From the NCBI GenBank assembly GCA_001899315.1, contig MOYA01000001.1:2022599-2086598 (forward strand): DNA of 64,000 nucleotides, written 5' to 3'. The stretch comes from Candidatus Obscuribacter phosphatis (GTDB lineage Bacteria > Cyanobacteriota > Vampirovibrionia > Obscuribacterales > Obscuribacteraceae). Positions 53,979 to 63,577 of the stretch are shown piece after piece. Every line of letters begins with the position of its first letter. The first letter of the stretch is position 1. Position numbers and translations under genes: made by a program. Under the pieces are notes generated by a model that ran no database searches, had not been told where the DNA came from, and saw nothing but the letters and a program-made list of their open reading frames with translations.

Positions 53979-54569
53979 CTACTCCTCAACTGTCAACGCG
54001 TTTGCAAAAATAGTGAGAGATGTACTGCCATAACGGCGCTGGTCTATCGGTACAAGCTTACTATCTTGGGGGTAAGACTCGACTTCTATCTTATCAAGTA
54101 GTTCGTTTGGCAGATGTTCCACAATAAGCCGACCTCTATTGCTCAAAAGCCTGCCAGTCTGGACAATTTGGACGATCTTGCCTCCTAAGTGCATTTTATA
54201 AGGAGGGTCGACGAAAATAATATCAAAGCTTGTCCCCTGGCGGGAAAAGAAAGAAAGAGCTTTCTCGAAATCCGCACTTATTATTTCGTATGAATCTGCC
54301 TCTAGCTTGAACTGACGGGCTGATTGCTTGATTGCCGAAGCACAGGATCGGTCTTTATCGACAAAAGTAACGTGGTCCGCACCTCGACTTAAGGCCTCGA
54401 AACCCATGAGCCCGGACCCGGCGAAGAGATCGAGAAAGCGAGAATGTCTCAATCTATCACCTAAAATGTTAAAAAAAGCCTGCCTGACCTTTGCAGAGGT
54501 GGGTCGCACCTGCGGCCCGCTGGGGCAGGTTACTGACCGTCCTCTGAGCTCTCCAGCAGTGATGCGCAA
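53979..54569 (-). CDS. rsmD: 16S rRNA (guanine(966)-N2)-methyltransferase
   Basis: RsmD methylates G966 of 16S rRNA during small-subunit assembly. The 196-residue protein has GELRGRSV near the start, the VRPTSAKVRQAFFNIL motif, the SAM-binding FLDLFAGSGLMGFEAL and catalytic DPPYKM (about 123-128). Start TTG 54569 has GAGG upstream at suitable spacing; no in-frame ATG matches the family N-terminus MRI(x)AG. It overlaps functionally with the MshEN-repeat gene downstream. In many bacteria coaD follows rsmD; here it does not. Confidence 0.92.
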   Translation of the reverse strand: MRITAGELRGRSVTCPSGPQVRPTSAKVRQAFFNILGDRLRHSRFLDLFAGSGLMGFEALSRGADHVTFVDKDRSCASAIKQSARQFKLEADSYEIISADFEKALSFFSRQGTSFDIIFVDPPYKMHLGGKIVQIVQTGRLLSNRGRLIVEHLPNELLDKIEVESYPQDSKLVPIDQRRYGSTSLTIFANALTVEE

Positions 54570-54631
54570 ACCAAAAACCTCAAAATGCTCATGATAACAT
54601 GTTCTTCTGCAATCACCGTGAGGAGTTATAA

Positions 54632-55396
54632 ATGAGCGCTCGCCGGATAGCCCGCGAACTGGCAGTAATTGTCATGCCCCAGTTGCCTAAAAATCAGGAC
54701 AAGCTGGAAACGACTCAAATAATGGAACTCACCGATAAGGCTATACATATGCTGGTCGATTATGCCAGACAGAGCCTCACCGACGCCCAAGCCATGGTCA
54801 TTGCCGCCCAAGATGAATTGAGCGCCATTGAAGTCGAGCATGAAAGCAATCGCAACCGCGTAGATGAGCTGAAGCCGGTAAATCTCACCTCTAAGCAACT
54901 GAAAGAGAAGATGCAGACTTTAGAGACTGCCATTGCCCTCGTTTCTGAGGCTCTGGACATTCCTGAAATGGCTCTTGCCCTTGGCACACAAACGGTACGC
55001 AGCAACTGCAAAAAATGCGGTGCCATCGTCGACGCCACTATCGACAAGCCCCACAAAGATGAAGTGCGCGACTTTGTCATAAGACTGATCTCGGTTTATC
55101 TAGAAAACAAAGAGCTGGTCGACGAATTTATCAAAAGAGCGCGCACAAAATGGCGCGTCGAGCGCATGGTATCCATCGACCGCGACATACTGAGACTGGC
55201 TTGCTCAGAAGCTTTCTTTATGGACGATATTCCAATAAACGTAGCCATATCGGAAGCGGTGGAACTATCGCACCGCTTTGCCGATGCCAAAGCAGCTCGC
55301 TTTATCAACGGCATTCTCGGTGACCTATCGGAAGAAGCAGAAGCGGTAAGAAGAGCAAGAGCTCGCAAAAAAAGAGAGAGCATTACTCTTAACTGA
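54632..55396 (+). CDS. nusB: NusB transcription antitermination factor with extended middle
   Basis: NusB binds the boxA RNA and NusE to promote antitermination of rRNA operons. The product starts SARRIARELAV and ends in the conserved NusB core (about 160-235): FIKRARTKWRVERMVSIDRDILRLA, IPINVAISEAVELSHRFADAKAARFINGIL. At 254 residues it is much longer than E. coli NusB (139): a helical insert of about 90 residues (55-140) separates the N-terminal helix from the core and carries NCKKCG, which could bind a metal. Long NusB with an insert occurs in cyanobacteria. Shine-Dalgarno GAGGAG precedes ATG 54632. ftsY follows 12 bases downstream. Confidence 0.9.
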   Translation: MSARRIARELAVIVMPQLPKNQDKLETTQIMELTDKAIHMLVDYARQSLTDAQAMVIAAQDELSAIEVEHESNRNRVDELKPVNLTSKQLKEKMQTLETAIALVSEALDIPEMALALGTQTVRSNCKKCGAIVDATIDKPHKDEVRDFVIRLISVYLENKELVDEFIKRARTKWRVERMVSIDRDILRLACSEAFFMDDIPINVAISEAVELSHRFADAKAARFINGILGDLSEEAEAVRRARARKKRESITLN

Positions 55397-55408
55397 GGAC
55401 TAAAGACC

Positions 55409-56485
55409 ATGGCAGAAGAGAATCAGAAGCAAGGATTCTGGGGCACAACCCTGACCAAACTGAAGTCGGTCTTGGTTAAGACAAAAGAACAGGTGGCCGA
55501 CCCGGAACAGGCTGCAGACTCGGGCGGCAACGAAACAGATAAAATTGTTTCAGGCAATACTTCAGGTAATGCTTCAGGTAATGCTTCAGGTAATGCTTCA
55601 GGCAATTTCGAGCCTCAGGAAAAAGCCCATAAAGCAGAACAGACAGAAAAGCCTCATCACAGCGCCGTAGTCGACGAAGAGTATATTGAAAATCTGGAAG
55701 AACGCCTGATTAAGGCCGACCTAGGTATGCCGGTGGTGGAACCAATCATTGCCGCCTTGCGGCAGGAAGCACGCGGCAAAAATTGGACAGGCAAAGATGT
55801 AGACAAGTTTTTGAAAGAACAGTTTGATCTTTTGCTAAGCCAAACCAAAGGCAGCAAACTCACCTACGAAGAAGGCAAAGTAAATATCTATCTAGTGGTA
55901 GGTGTAAACGGAGTCGGCAAGACCACTTCAATAGGCAAACTGGCTGCACGCTTGAAAGAAAGCGGCAAGAAAGTCTTACTGGCTGCAGGCGATACCTTTA
56001 GAGCCGCTGCTGAATCACAGCTGGAAATCTGGAGCAAGCGAGCCGGTGTAGATATTGTGCGCCTACCTGATGGTTCAGATCCGGGCGCCGTTGTTTTTCA
56101 AGCGGTCAAGAAAGCTCGCGAAGAAAACTATGATGTGCTGCTCATTGATACAGCCGGAAGACTGCACAATAAAGTCAACTTGATGGACGAGTTGAAGAAG
56201 ATTCGTTCGGTAATCGAAAAGCACGCCGGTGATCTACCTTTGGAAAGCTTGCTTGTCTTGGACGCCTCCACCGGTCAAAACGGTCTGCAGCAAGCCAAAG
56301 TATTTCTCGATATAGCCGGACTGACCGGTGTTGTGCTGACCAAGCTGGACGGCACCGCCAAAGGTGGCGTGGTCTTTGCCATTGCCCGCGAACTCAAGAT
56401 TCCTGTAAAACTGATAGGCATAGGCGAAAAGCTCGAAGATCTAAGAGACTTCGAGCCTTCACTATTTGTTGAAGCCCTGTTTTAG
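55409..56485 (+). CDS. ftsY: Signal recognition particle receptor FtsY
   Basis: FtsY is the SRP receptor GTPase that directs ribosome-nascent chain complexes to the Sec translocon. The NG domain (about 90-358) has G1 [18 protein letters not shown] (G3), [10 protein letters not shown] (G4) and [14 protein letters not shown]. The N-terminal A domain (1-85) is acidic and includes an SGNA tandem repeat instead of the usual charged helix. GAGGA precedes ATG 55409. It follows nusB by 12 bases and its stop lies three bases from the converging synthetase stop. Confidence 0.95.
   Translation: MAEENQKQGFWGTTLTKLKSVLVKTKEQVADPEQAADSGGNETDKIVSGNTSGNASGNASGNASGNFEPQEKAHKAEQTEKPHHSAVVDEEYIENLEERLIKADLGMPVVEPIIAALRQEARGKNWTGKDVDKFLKEQFDLLLSQTKGSKLTYEEGKVNIYLVVGVNGVGKTTSIGKLAARLKESGKKVLLAAGDTFRAAAESQLEIWSKRAGVDIVRLPDGSDPGAVVFQAVKKAREENYDVLLIDTAGRLHNKVNLMDELKKIRSVIEKHAGDLPLESLLVLDASTGQNGLQQAKVFLDIAGLTGVVLTKLDGTAKGGVVFAIARELKIPVKLIGIGEKLEDLRDFEPSLFVEALF
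55549..55606 (+). repeat. 12-base tandem repeat inside the ftsY acidic domain
   Basis: Five units of TTCAGGTAATGC (first and last with small changes) run in frame, giving SGN(T/A) repeats. It may be a slippage-prone flexible linker. Confidence 0.85.
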
Positions 56486-56488
56486 AGC

Positions 56489-58471
56489 TTAAGCCTTAAC
56501 AGACTTGATTTGCTCAAGAGCATCCGGATTTTCCACAGAGGAGAGATCTCCGACCGGCTCACCAAGATATTTGCGCTTGATTGATGCGCGAACAATTTTG
56601 CCCGACCTGGTCTTGGGCAAGGCCTGCACTGGAATAATGGTATCAGGTCTGAGAACCGGTCCCAGTCTGTGACCAACCATCTCGCGCAGTTCAGCCTGCA
56701 TTTCGGCAGAATAAGTAGAACTGGGCATGAGCACCACAAAACAAACCAAGCATTCACCTTTAACTTCGTGGGGGACGCCTATAACGGCGGCTTCGGCAAT
56801 TTCGGCGTGTTCAACCAAAACCGACTCTACTTCACCCGGACCGACCCTCTTGCCCGCCACTTTGATAGTGTCGTCGGAGCGGCCAAAAAGGAACCAAGAA
56901 CCGTCGCTGTCTTTGCGAGCCCAGTCTCCGTGGTACCAAATGCCCGGATATTTTGAAAAATAGGTGTCTTCATAGCGGCCGGGATCTTTGAGAAAGCCGC
57001 GAGTCATAGACGGAGCCGGTTTGCGACAGACCAAATGGCCAATCTCGCCATCTAGACTCTTGCCCGACTCGTCAAAAACATCAATAGCCATACCTAGACC
57101 TGGTCCACCCAGAGAGCAGGGCTTGAGGGGCATGACCGGCAAGGGTGAAAGTAAGCAGCCGACTATTTCAGTGCCGCCTGAAATATTGATGATCGGACAT
57201 TTCTTCTTGCCGACCTTATCAAAGAACCACATATAGCTATCTTGGTCCCAAGGCTCGCCGGTGGAGCCGAGCAAGCGCAAAGTGGACATATCGCATTTTT
57301 CCACCCACTCATCGCCAAAGGCACGCATACCTCGAATGAGGGTGGGACTGATACCAAGGGTGGTGACGCGATTGCGCTCGACCATTTGCCAGACAGTATC
57401 AGGATTTGGATGCCCGGGATGGCCTTCGAAGACCACCATGGTGGCGCCCCAGAACATTGTACCGATCATTTCCCAGGGACCCATCATCCAACCGATATCG
57501 GTCACCCAGAAGAAGATATCGTCGTCGCGCAAATCGAAGGCAAACCCTAGTTCTTTTGCGATTTGGGCAAGGGCGCCGGCATGGGTGTGCACAGTGCCCT
57601 TGGGCTTGCCGGTGGTGCCGGATGTATAAAGATACATGCTGGGATGTTCAGCACTGAGGTTCTTTACTGTTGGTGCTTCTACTGCAGACTCGATTAGATC
57701 ATGCAACCAAAGATCGCGACCGTCTTTCATATTGACCATGGTGTCGCAGTGATTATAGACAATCACATGCTCGACGCAAGGGGCCGAAGCGACGGCTTCA
57801 TCAGCTTCAGACTTGATTGCCACCAGTTTGCCGCGTCTCTTGCCGGCATCGGCGGTGAACAAAATGCGAGCCTCGGCATCAACCAGTCGGGTGGCCAGTG
57901 AATGGGGACCAAAGCCGCTGAAAACCGGCACAGCCACCGCCCCAATCTTGAGACAGGCAAACAAGACAGCGACGACTTCGGGCACCATCGGCATATAAAT
58001 ACCGATAGCATCGCCGGGCTTAACGTTTAGGTTGAGCATCGACTGGGCTATTTTGCCCGAAAGAGTGCTCAGTTCACCATAAGTGAGCTTGCGTTTGCGA
58101 CCGTCCTCACCTTCCCAGATGATGGCCAAATGATCTTTGCCCACCGACTTGCGCACACCGGCTTTGCGTCCCTCTTCAAGGTGAAAATCAAGGGTATTGC
58201 TGAGGATATTCATTTCACCATCAACAAACCATTTGGTCCAAGCAAAGCCGCGGCTTTCGTCTTTCAGACTGGTATAGGGTTTATGCCATTGAAAGCCCAT
58301 ATACTTGAGCGCGTTTTCCCAAAACCATTCGGTATCTTCATTAGAACGAGCAATCAACTCTTTCCAATCGGCTATGCCGTGCTCATTCATAAAGTCGACC
58401 ACTCGCGACTCCAGATACTTACCTGAGGGCTGCCAAATAACTTCCTGGGTCGCTTCGACTGTTTTGTTCAT
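56489..58471 (-). CDS. Acetyl-CoA-synthetase-like AMP-forming ligase
   Basis: A 660-residue ANL-superfamily enzyme of the Acs type that activates acetate or a related short acid via acyl-AMP to acyl-CoA. Motifs: YTSGTTGKPKGTVHTH (P-loop, about 265-280), GGTEIVG, the hinge YHGDWARKDSDGSW and the C-terminal acetylation-site lysine in RSGKIVRASIK. It lacks close similarity I can name to acetoacetyl- or propionyl-CoA synthetase, so substrate is open. ATG 58471 is chosen; the longer frame from 58525 adds a hydrophobic non-homologous stretch. It stands alone on its strand. Confidence 0.85.
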   Translation of the reverse strand: MNKTVEATQEVIWQPSGKYLESRVVDFMNEHGIADWKELIARSNEDTEWFWENALKYMGFQWHKPYTSLKDESRGFAWTKWFVDGEMNILSNTLDFHLEEGRKAGVRKSVGKDHLAIIWEGEDGRKRKLTYGELSTLSGKIAQSMLNLNVKPGDAIGIYMPMVPEVVAVLFACLKIGAVAVPVFSGFGPHSLATRLVDAEARILFTADAGKRRGKLVAIKSEADEAVASAPCVEHVIVYNHCDTMVNMKDGRDLWLHDLIESAVEAPTVKNLSAEHPSMYLYTSGTTGKPKGTVHTHAGALAQIAKELGFAFDLRDDDIFFWVTDIGWMMGPWEMIGTMFWGATMVVFEGHPGHPNPDTVWQMVERNRVTTLGISPTLIRGMRAFGDEWVEKCDMSTLRLLGSTGEPWDQDSYMWFFDKVGKKKCPIINISGGTEIVGCLLSPLPVMPLKPCSLGGPGLGMAIDVFDESGKSLDGEIGHLVCRKPAPSMTRGFLKDPGRYEDTYFSKYPGIWYHGDWARKDSDGSWFLFGRSDDTIKVAGKRVGPGEVESVLVEHAEIAEAAVIGVPHEVKGECLVCFVVLMPSSTYSAEMQAELREMVGHRLGPVLRPDTIIPVQALPKTRSGKIVRASIKRKYLGEPVGDLSSVENPDALEQIKSVKA

Positions 58472-58659
58472 AATGCACTCGCTAAACAAGAAAACTATCA
58501 ATATGCAATAGTTCGGACGGTGCACTCAAAAGCTATTGGACAAGAAAATTGTCAAACAGCCGTCTAAGCCCTAAGACCGAACGATTATTTCTTTGAAATA
58601 TTACAGCCAGCAGGCTCTTTACAAGCCGAATCCAGAGCAGATTCCTTGATTAAGAATCT

Positions 58660-59055
58660 TTATAGGCTGGGCTGTCCGCCCCAATAGTCACGGATAGTCC
58701 TGACCAAGACTTCAACTGCCAAAAGAATACAGCCGAGCAAATTGGCAGTAAGGGCGCAGGCCCAGACCAAACGAGCATCCTTGCGCTCCATAAGCATAAG
58801 TACTGTTCCTTCCACCATTACCGAATAAGTGCCAAAAAGGGTCAAGCCCCAAGGTGTATTGCCGGTCAAATAAGGGCCAAGACCAAGCACCAGCCCCAAA
58901 AAGGAAGCAAAATTCATGAGCAGGCTGTCATAGAGACAGCGAGGCAAACTAGCCCAGTGCATGCGCCAGAGCACAAAAGCCTCGACCACCACTATCGGCA
59001 AAAACTGGAAGACGTAGAAGCCCAGCAATGTTTTGAAATCCTCCAGACTGTCCAT
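58660..59055 (-). CDS. Small four-helix membrane protein
   Basis: I do not recognise this 131-residue protein. It has four hydrophobic segments (about 10-33, 45-65, 75-95 and 100-122). The start is taken at ATG 59055 (MDSLEDFKTLLGFY), 32 bases before the divergent Ser/Thr kinase ATG; the longer frame from 59136 overlaps the kinase gene. A shared regulatory region with the kinase is likely. The 188 bases to the synthetase start hold no clear motif beyond a repeated TGCACTC (58474 and 58521). Confidence 0.6.
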   Translation of the reverse strand: MDSLEDFKTLLGFYVFQFLPIVVVEAFVLWRMHWASLPRCLYDSLLMNFASFLGLVLGLGPYLTGNTPWGLTLFGTYSVMVEGTVLMLMERKDARLVWACALTANLLGCILLAVEVLVRTIRDYWGGQPSL

Positions 59056-59087
59056 ATTAAACAATAACCGGTTCTGAGGACTAAAGC

Positions 59088-62030
59088 ATGCCGCCCGATT
59101 TTCAAGGGGCTGGAAGAGAAGAACAGGAAAGGACAACCCGCGTCGACGGCATGGCTTCTTTTGAGCGCATAGTTGCCGACGGATACACCGGTATGACCGG
59201 CTATCAGAAAGGCCACATAGTGGGCGGTCACTATGAAATTGAAGATTTCATAGGTACAGGCGGCATGAGCCGCGTCTATAAAGTCAGACACCTCTTGGTC
59301 AACGAACCAAGGGCAATCAAGGTGCTCTTGCCCCAAGATCGCTCTGAGCAAGCCAAAGCCTTGCTTCGCTTCCAGAAAGAGGCTCGCATGGCTATGCGGC
59401 TTGAGCATGCCAATATCGTTAGAACGATGGAGTTCTGCTCGCCTTCCGATGGTCCACCCTTTCTGGTTATGGACTATGTTGAAGGACGATCGCTGGAACA
59501 AGAGCTTTCGGTCTTGCAAAGACTGACCCCTGAAAGAGCCGTTGAAATCATCTTGCAGGTGGCAAGCGCTGTTCAGCACTTGCTTGAAAAAGAAATTCTG
59601 CACCGAGACCTCAAGCCGGGCAATATTATTCTCAATCGTCTCAAGAACGGCGCCACCCAGGTCAAACTTATCGATTTCGGCATTGCCACGGCGCTCTACC
59701 AAGAAGACGAAGAAGACGAAGATTTTCCAGCTTCGCAGGTTCTCACCCCAGCTGGAGAAGTAATTGGCTCGCCGCAGCATATGAGCCCTGAGGCCTGCGC
59801 CGGCGATAATGTAGACGAAAGATCAGAGATTTATTCACTGGGCTGTATTCTTTATGAAATGCTGGTGGGCAAGCCGCCCATACTAGGAAAAAACGCCCTA
59901 GATACCTTGCGCATGCAGGCAAGCGTCGAGCCGCGACCAATTAACAAGGTCTTGCCGAAAGGCGAAGGCATCGAACAGCTTTCGCAAATAGTCTCAAAAT
60001 GTCTTGAAAAAGAACCAGAGCAACGCTTTCAAACCATTGATGAATTTAAAGAAGAACTAGGCTCGGTCTTTGAAAAAGCAAAGAAGAAAAAGCAGCAGGC
60101 CAGATTACAAAACGCCAGATCTCTAAACAAGGGCAGCCAGCTGGCTAAATTAGCCTTTCTCGCAGCCGGCATCGCCCTTGGTGGCGCCACTGTCTATGGC
60201 GGCACGCTCTTGTTCAATCAAAGCCGACAAGAAAATGCACCGCAATTTGGCACTGCCAATGAAATCAAAAATGGTCCAGGCTTGGTCTACGAATACGGCA
60301 TACAGTGGCGCCGCAATAGTCTTAAAGGTCAGACAATGCTCAATGACGCCAACCTTGAAGCAGTGAAAGACCTAAAGGCAGCCTTGAAAGCTTTACCAAA
60401 GTCAAAGTCGCAAAAGGACAAGACTCTCGACTTCGACGATGCTAGGTCGAAAGAGTCAAGCGCAATTGAAAACAAAGTAGAGCAAGAAGTTAAGGACTTG
60501 AGTATTCTTGCCAAACAAGACCTTTACTGCGCCCAACTTATCAATGACTTCAAATCTTCCAAGGTCAAAGAAGATTCACTAGATTTGGACAAGATTGAGT
60601 TGACCGAAAACACTCGCTCAGATAAGTTGTCGCATTCTCTATTGGAAAAAATCACCGAAGCGAAAAGCTTAGGAAATGAGATCTTTAGCCGCATAAAACT
60701 AATGATCTTTTGCGATGGTGACTACACAAACTTCAACCTGCAAAAGAAAGTTGCCCGGTCGGCACTAGATAAACCCAATTCGGGTCTAAGCGAAAGCCAA
60801 AAGTTGTTATTGAAAAGCCTTTGGCTGCTGCGCTTCTCACAGTATGTAGAAAAAGTGCAAGGCAAGGCTGAAAGGCCTGGCGATTTTTTCTGGAATGAGT
60901 TTGGTGAAGGAGCCTCTGACAAAGAAAGCACAAACTTCGACGAGAACACAGCCCTCGCCTACTTTCTTGCTGGAGAGTACTATTTTAATATCGGCGACAA
61001 CTGGGATGCCAAACATATATATAAGCTCAGCAAAGATGCCTTAACGAGACTCAACGGAGAAGATGCACTTATTACAGTAATGGCTCGCAGTCAGCTCTTT
61101 CTAGCAGGGTCTAAAGATGAAGAGCCAAATCAAGAAGAAGGCAAACATTGCCTCAGAAAGCTAAAGAAGTGGCTAGACCGAGAGCCGGACAATAGTCGCC
61201 TGCTCTATTTAGATGCCATGGTCAGAGCGACTTTAGCGCGCAAAGAAAAGGGCATTGAAAAAGAGCTTGCCCTGAGCGAAATAGACTATGACTTAACAAA
61301 AATGCAGCTAACAGCGAGACGCTCGCCTTATCTTTTGGCCAGGCTACTTCATGAAAGAGAGACAGGACTGCGTCAAATTTATGGCGACAAGAAAAACAAT
61401 CTAATTAACTTTAGAGCCGCAACGCTGCAACTAGTGCAAGGGAATCTGCCCCAAGCAGCCGACCGCTTAGAAGATCTGGCCAAGTATTACAGCAGTCCGT
61501 CAACTGCAATTAGCCGCCACAAACTGCTCCAACTGGCACTTTCAATAGAAGAGAGACTAAAGGCTCTCGGTCTAGAGAGAAATGAAAGGGCTTGCGAGAC
61601 TCATACATATATGGCAGAAACTTTGCTCTTTCAAGAAGACAAGCAATTAGCTCAAACGGCTCTGCAAGAACTGGACCTGGCAGAGAAAGAAGCTCAGACA
61701 ATTGACAGCCGACCATGGGAAGAGGGAGAAGAAAAAATCAGAACCCAAGCACTGAATGCTTTTCGCAGGGCGAAAATATGGCAAGGAAGAGCCAAGGCAC
61801 AGAAAAATCTCTTGTTGCCTAGAGAGGCCCTGGCCAGCATCAAGTCTGGGCTGGCGGAACTGGACAAGAACATAAAGTATCTAGAGAAAACTGTCCTAGA
61901 AGAAAAGAAGAAATCAGCACTCTACATTTCAGACATGCAAGAGCGAAGCGACTTGTACGCCGAACTCAAGCATATAGAAACTGAAATCAAGAATCAAATT
62001 GATAATCTCAATCAGATCGACAAGAAATAA
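59088..62030 (+). CDS. Membrane-anchored Ser/Thr protein kinase with helical-repeat C-terminus
   Basis: A 980-residue Hanks-type kinase. Kinase domain about 48-335: glycine loop GTGGMSRVYK, K78 in AIKVL, HRDLKPGN with D174, DFG 196-198, a strongly acidic activation loop (about 205-212) and SPEACAGDNVDERSEIYSLG. One membrane helix at about 353-377. The outer part (about 380-980) is Lys/Glu-rich, mostly helical, with several stretches resembling TPR-like pairs (LAYFLAGEYYFNIGDNWDAK); it lacks PASTA repeats. GAGGA before ATG 59088 fixes the start. The extracytoplasmic sensor is the most likely reading. It ends inside pdxT on the opposite strand. Confidence 0.85.
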   Translation: MPPDFQGAGREEQERTTRVDGMASFERIVADGYTGMTGYQKGHIVGGHYEIEDFIGTGGMSRVYKVRHLLVNEPRAIKVLLPQDRSEQAKALLRFQKEARMAMRLEHANIVRTMEFCSPSDGPPFLVMDYVEGRSLEQELSVLQRLTPERAVEIILQVASAVQHLLEKEILHRDLKPGNIILNRLKNGATQVKLIDFGIATALYQEDEEDEDFPASQVLTPAGEVIGSPQHMSPEACAGDNVDERSEIYSLGCILYEMLVGKPPILGKNALDTLRMQASVEPRPINKVLPKGEGIEQLSQIVSKCLEKEPEQRFQTIDEFKEELGSVFEKAKKKKQQARLQNARSLNKGSQLAKLAFLAAGIALGGATVYGGTLLFNQSRQENAPQFGTANEIKNGPGLVYEYGIQWRRNSLKGQTMLNDANLEAVKDLKAALKALPKSKSQKDKTLDFDDARSKESSAIENKVEQEVKDLSILAKQDLYCAQLINDFKSSKVKEDSLDLDKIELTENTRSDKLSHSLLEKITEAKSLGNEIFSRIKLMIFCDGDYTNFNLQKKVARSALDKPNSGLSESQKLLLKSLWLLRFSQYVEKVQGKAERPGDFFWNEFGEGASDKESTNFDENTALAYFLAGEYYFNIGDNWDAKHIYKLSKDALTRLNGEDALITVMARSQLFLAGSKDEEPNQEEGKHCLRKLKKWLDREPDNSRLLYLDAMVRATLARKEKGIEKELALSEIDYDLTKMQLTARRSPYLLARLLHERETGLRQIYGDKKNNLINFRAATLQLVQGNLPQAADRLEDLAKYYSSPSTAISRHKLLQLALSIEERLKALGLERNERACETHTYMAETLLFQEDKQLAQTALQELDLAEKEAQTIDSRPWEEGEEKIRTQALNAFRRAKIWQGRAKAQKNLLLPREALASIKSGLAELDKNIKYLEKTVLEEKKKSALYISDMQERSDLYAELKHIETEIKNQIDNLNQIDKK

Positions 62031-62632
62031 GAGTGCACCCTGTTATCGCTGACAAGCTCAGGGTGAAAAGCAGTGGCTAACATATTCTTTTGCCTGGCCA
62101 TAACCGCCAGCCCTGCTAATGCTCCAAAACTTTCTTCGGTGGGGAGCTTGGCTAAAACTTCCACCTCTTTACCGGTCGATAAAAAGAGCGGCGCTCTGAT
62201 GAAAACCGATAGAAAAGGTTGACTAGATAGACATGAAATCGGAAGTGGCAATTCGAAGCTGAATTTTTGTGGACCAAAAGCATTGCGCCGCACTTCGATA
62301 TCCATGAGGGAAAGCCGGCCTTGGCTGCTGCCTTCAATATTGCGGGCCAAAAATATCGACCCCATACAAGTGCCCCAAACCGGCATGCCGCTCTCAATGC
62401 GTTCTTTCATAAGAGAGAATATGCGGGTATCAACACCGCTGCCTGCGGCGGTGAGCTTGTCGATACAAGTACTCTCACCGCCGGGAATAACCAGCCTATC
62501 GATTTGGCTGAGCTGTTCACTGTAGCGAATCAGTATAGGCTCAGCCCCAAGCGCGGCAAACCTCTGGGCATGCTCGCTAAAATTGCCTTGCAGCGCCAAT
62601 ATTCCTATTTTTTGAGCTGACTCAGCCTGCAT
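62012..62632 (-). CDS. pdxT: Pyridoxal 5'-phosphate synthase glutaminase subunit PdxT
   Basis: PdxT hydrolyses glutamine and channels ammonia to PdxS for de novo pyridoxal phosphate synthesis. The 206-residue class I glutaminase has LALQGNFSEH, VIPGGEST, the nucleophile Cys in WGTCMGSIFLA (usually GTCAGM) and the His-Glu pair in AFHPELV. It follows pdxS by 21 bases on the same strand and shares 19 bases with the converging kinase gene. ATG 62632 is well placed. Confidence 0.93.
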   Translation of the reverse strand: MQAESAQKIGILALQGNFSEHAQRFAALGAEPILIRYSEQLSQIDRLVIPGGESTCIDKLTAAGSGVDTRIFSLMKERIESGMPVWGTCMGSIFLARNIEGSSQGRLSLMDIEVRRNAFGPQKFSFELPLPISCLSSQPFLSVFIRAPLFLSTGKEVEVLAKLPTEESFGALAGLAVMARQKNMLATAFHPELVSDNRVHSYFLSI

Positions 62633-62653
62633 ACCCGCATATCCTCTATCTGA

Positions 62654-63565
62654 CTACCAGCCGCGTTTGGCCAGATTTTCATCACCGACCAAGGTGCGTG
62701 CCGAGCGCCCAACCATGGCTTCACCAAGATTGCGGCTTATCTCAGCGAGCATCTCGGGGTCATTGCAATAAGTTGTAGCTTTGACAATAGCCTGGGCGCG
62801 CTTCATGGGGTCGCCCGACTTGAAGATGCCGGAGCCGACAAAGACACCTTCCACGCCAATCTGCATCATCAAGGCAGCATCAGCGGGAGTGGCGATGCCA
62901 CCGGCGGCAAAGTTAACCACCGGCAGTTTTCCTTCCTGAGCCACTTGCAAGACCAGTTCATAGGGGGCGCCTATTTCTTTGGCATAGGTCATAAGCTCTT
63001 CTTTAGGCAAGACGGTCAATTTGCGAATCTCACCGAGTATGGTGCGGGCATGACGTACCGCTTCCACCACGTCGCCGGTACCGGCTTCGCCCTTGGTGCG
63101 AATCATGGCAGCGCCTTCTCCGATGCGCCTCAAAGCTTCACCCAAATTACGAGCACCGCATACAAAGGGTACGTCAAACTTGGTCTTTTCGATATGATAC
63201 TGCTCATCGGCTGGGGTGAGCACTTCACTTTCGTCGATGCAATCAACGCCCAGAGCCTGCAGAATCTGTGCTTCTACAAAATGTCCGATGCGGGCTTTAG
63301 CCATTACCGGAATGGAAACAGAATTGATAATCGAACTAACCAGTTCGGGGTCGCTCATTCTAGCAACGCCGCCGTCGGCTCTGATATCGGCAGGCACTCT
63401 CTCAAGAGCCATAACAGCCACGGCGCCTGATGCTTCGGCAATTTTAGCTTGTTCAGCATTGACTACGTCCATGATGACGCCGCCCTTGAGCATGGCGGGC
63501 AAAGAACGTTTGACCAGTTCGGTTCCGGTTTTTACAGCACCAACGGCGCGTTCGCTTGTAACCAT
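62654..63565 (-). CDS. pdxS: Pyridoxal 5'-phosphate synthase subunit PdxS
   Basis: PdxS builds PLP from ribose 5-phosphate, glyceraldehyde 3-phosphate and ammonia from PdxT. The 303-residue protein contains the (beta/alpha)8 segments [20 protein letters not shown], the Schiff-base lysine region [26 protein letters not shown], and [24 protein letters not shown] stands before ATG 63565. The 5' neighbour is a PLP-dependent aminotransferase, 12 bases upstream, so one operon may combine a PLP-consuming enzyme with PLP synthesis. Confidence 0.95.
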   Translation of the reverse strand: MVTSERAVGAVKTGTELVKRSLPAMLKGGVIMDVVNAEQAKIAEASGAVAVMALERVPADIRADGGVARMSDPELVSSIINSVSIPVMAKARIGHFVEAQILQALGVDCIDESEVLTPADEQYHIEKTKFDVPFVCGARNLGEALRRIGEGAAMIRTKGEAGTGDVVEAVRHARTILGEIRKLTVLPKEELMTYAKEIGAPYELVLQVAQEGKLPVVNFAAGGIATPADAALMMQIGVEGVFVGSGIFKSGDPMKRAQAIVKATTYCNDPEMLAEISRNLGEAMVGRSARTLVGDENLAKRGW

Positions 63566-63577
63566 TTTATTCTCCTT

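Noticed and set aside
58992-59780. Long minus-strand open frame (262 codons) opposite the Ser/Thr kinase
   Set aside because: It is antisense to the well-supported kinase domain, has no recognisable domain, and its composition (many F, C, H) is typical of a shadow frame.
62036-62065. CACCCTG/CAGGGTG hairpin after the Ser/Thr kinase stop
   Set aside because: It has a 16-base loop, no T run on the plus strand, and lies within pdxT coding sequence, so it was not called as a terminator.
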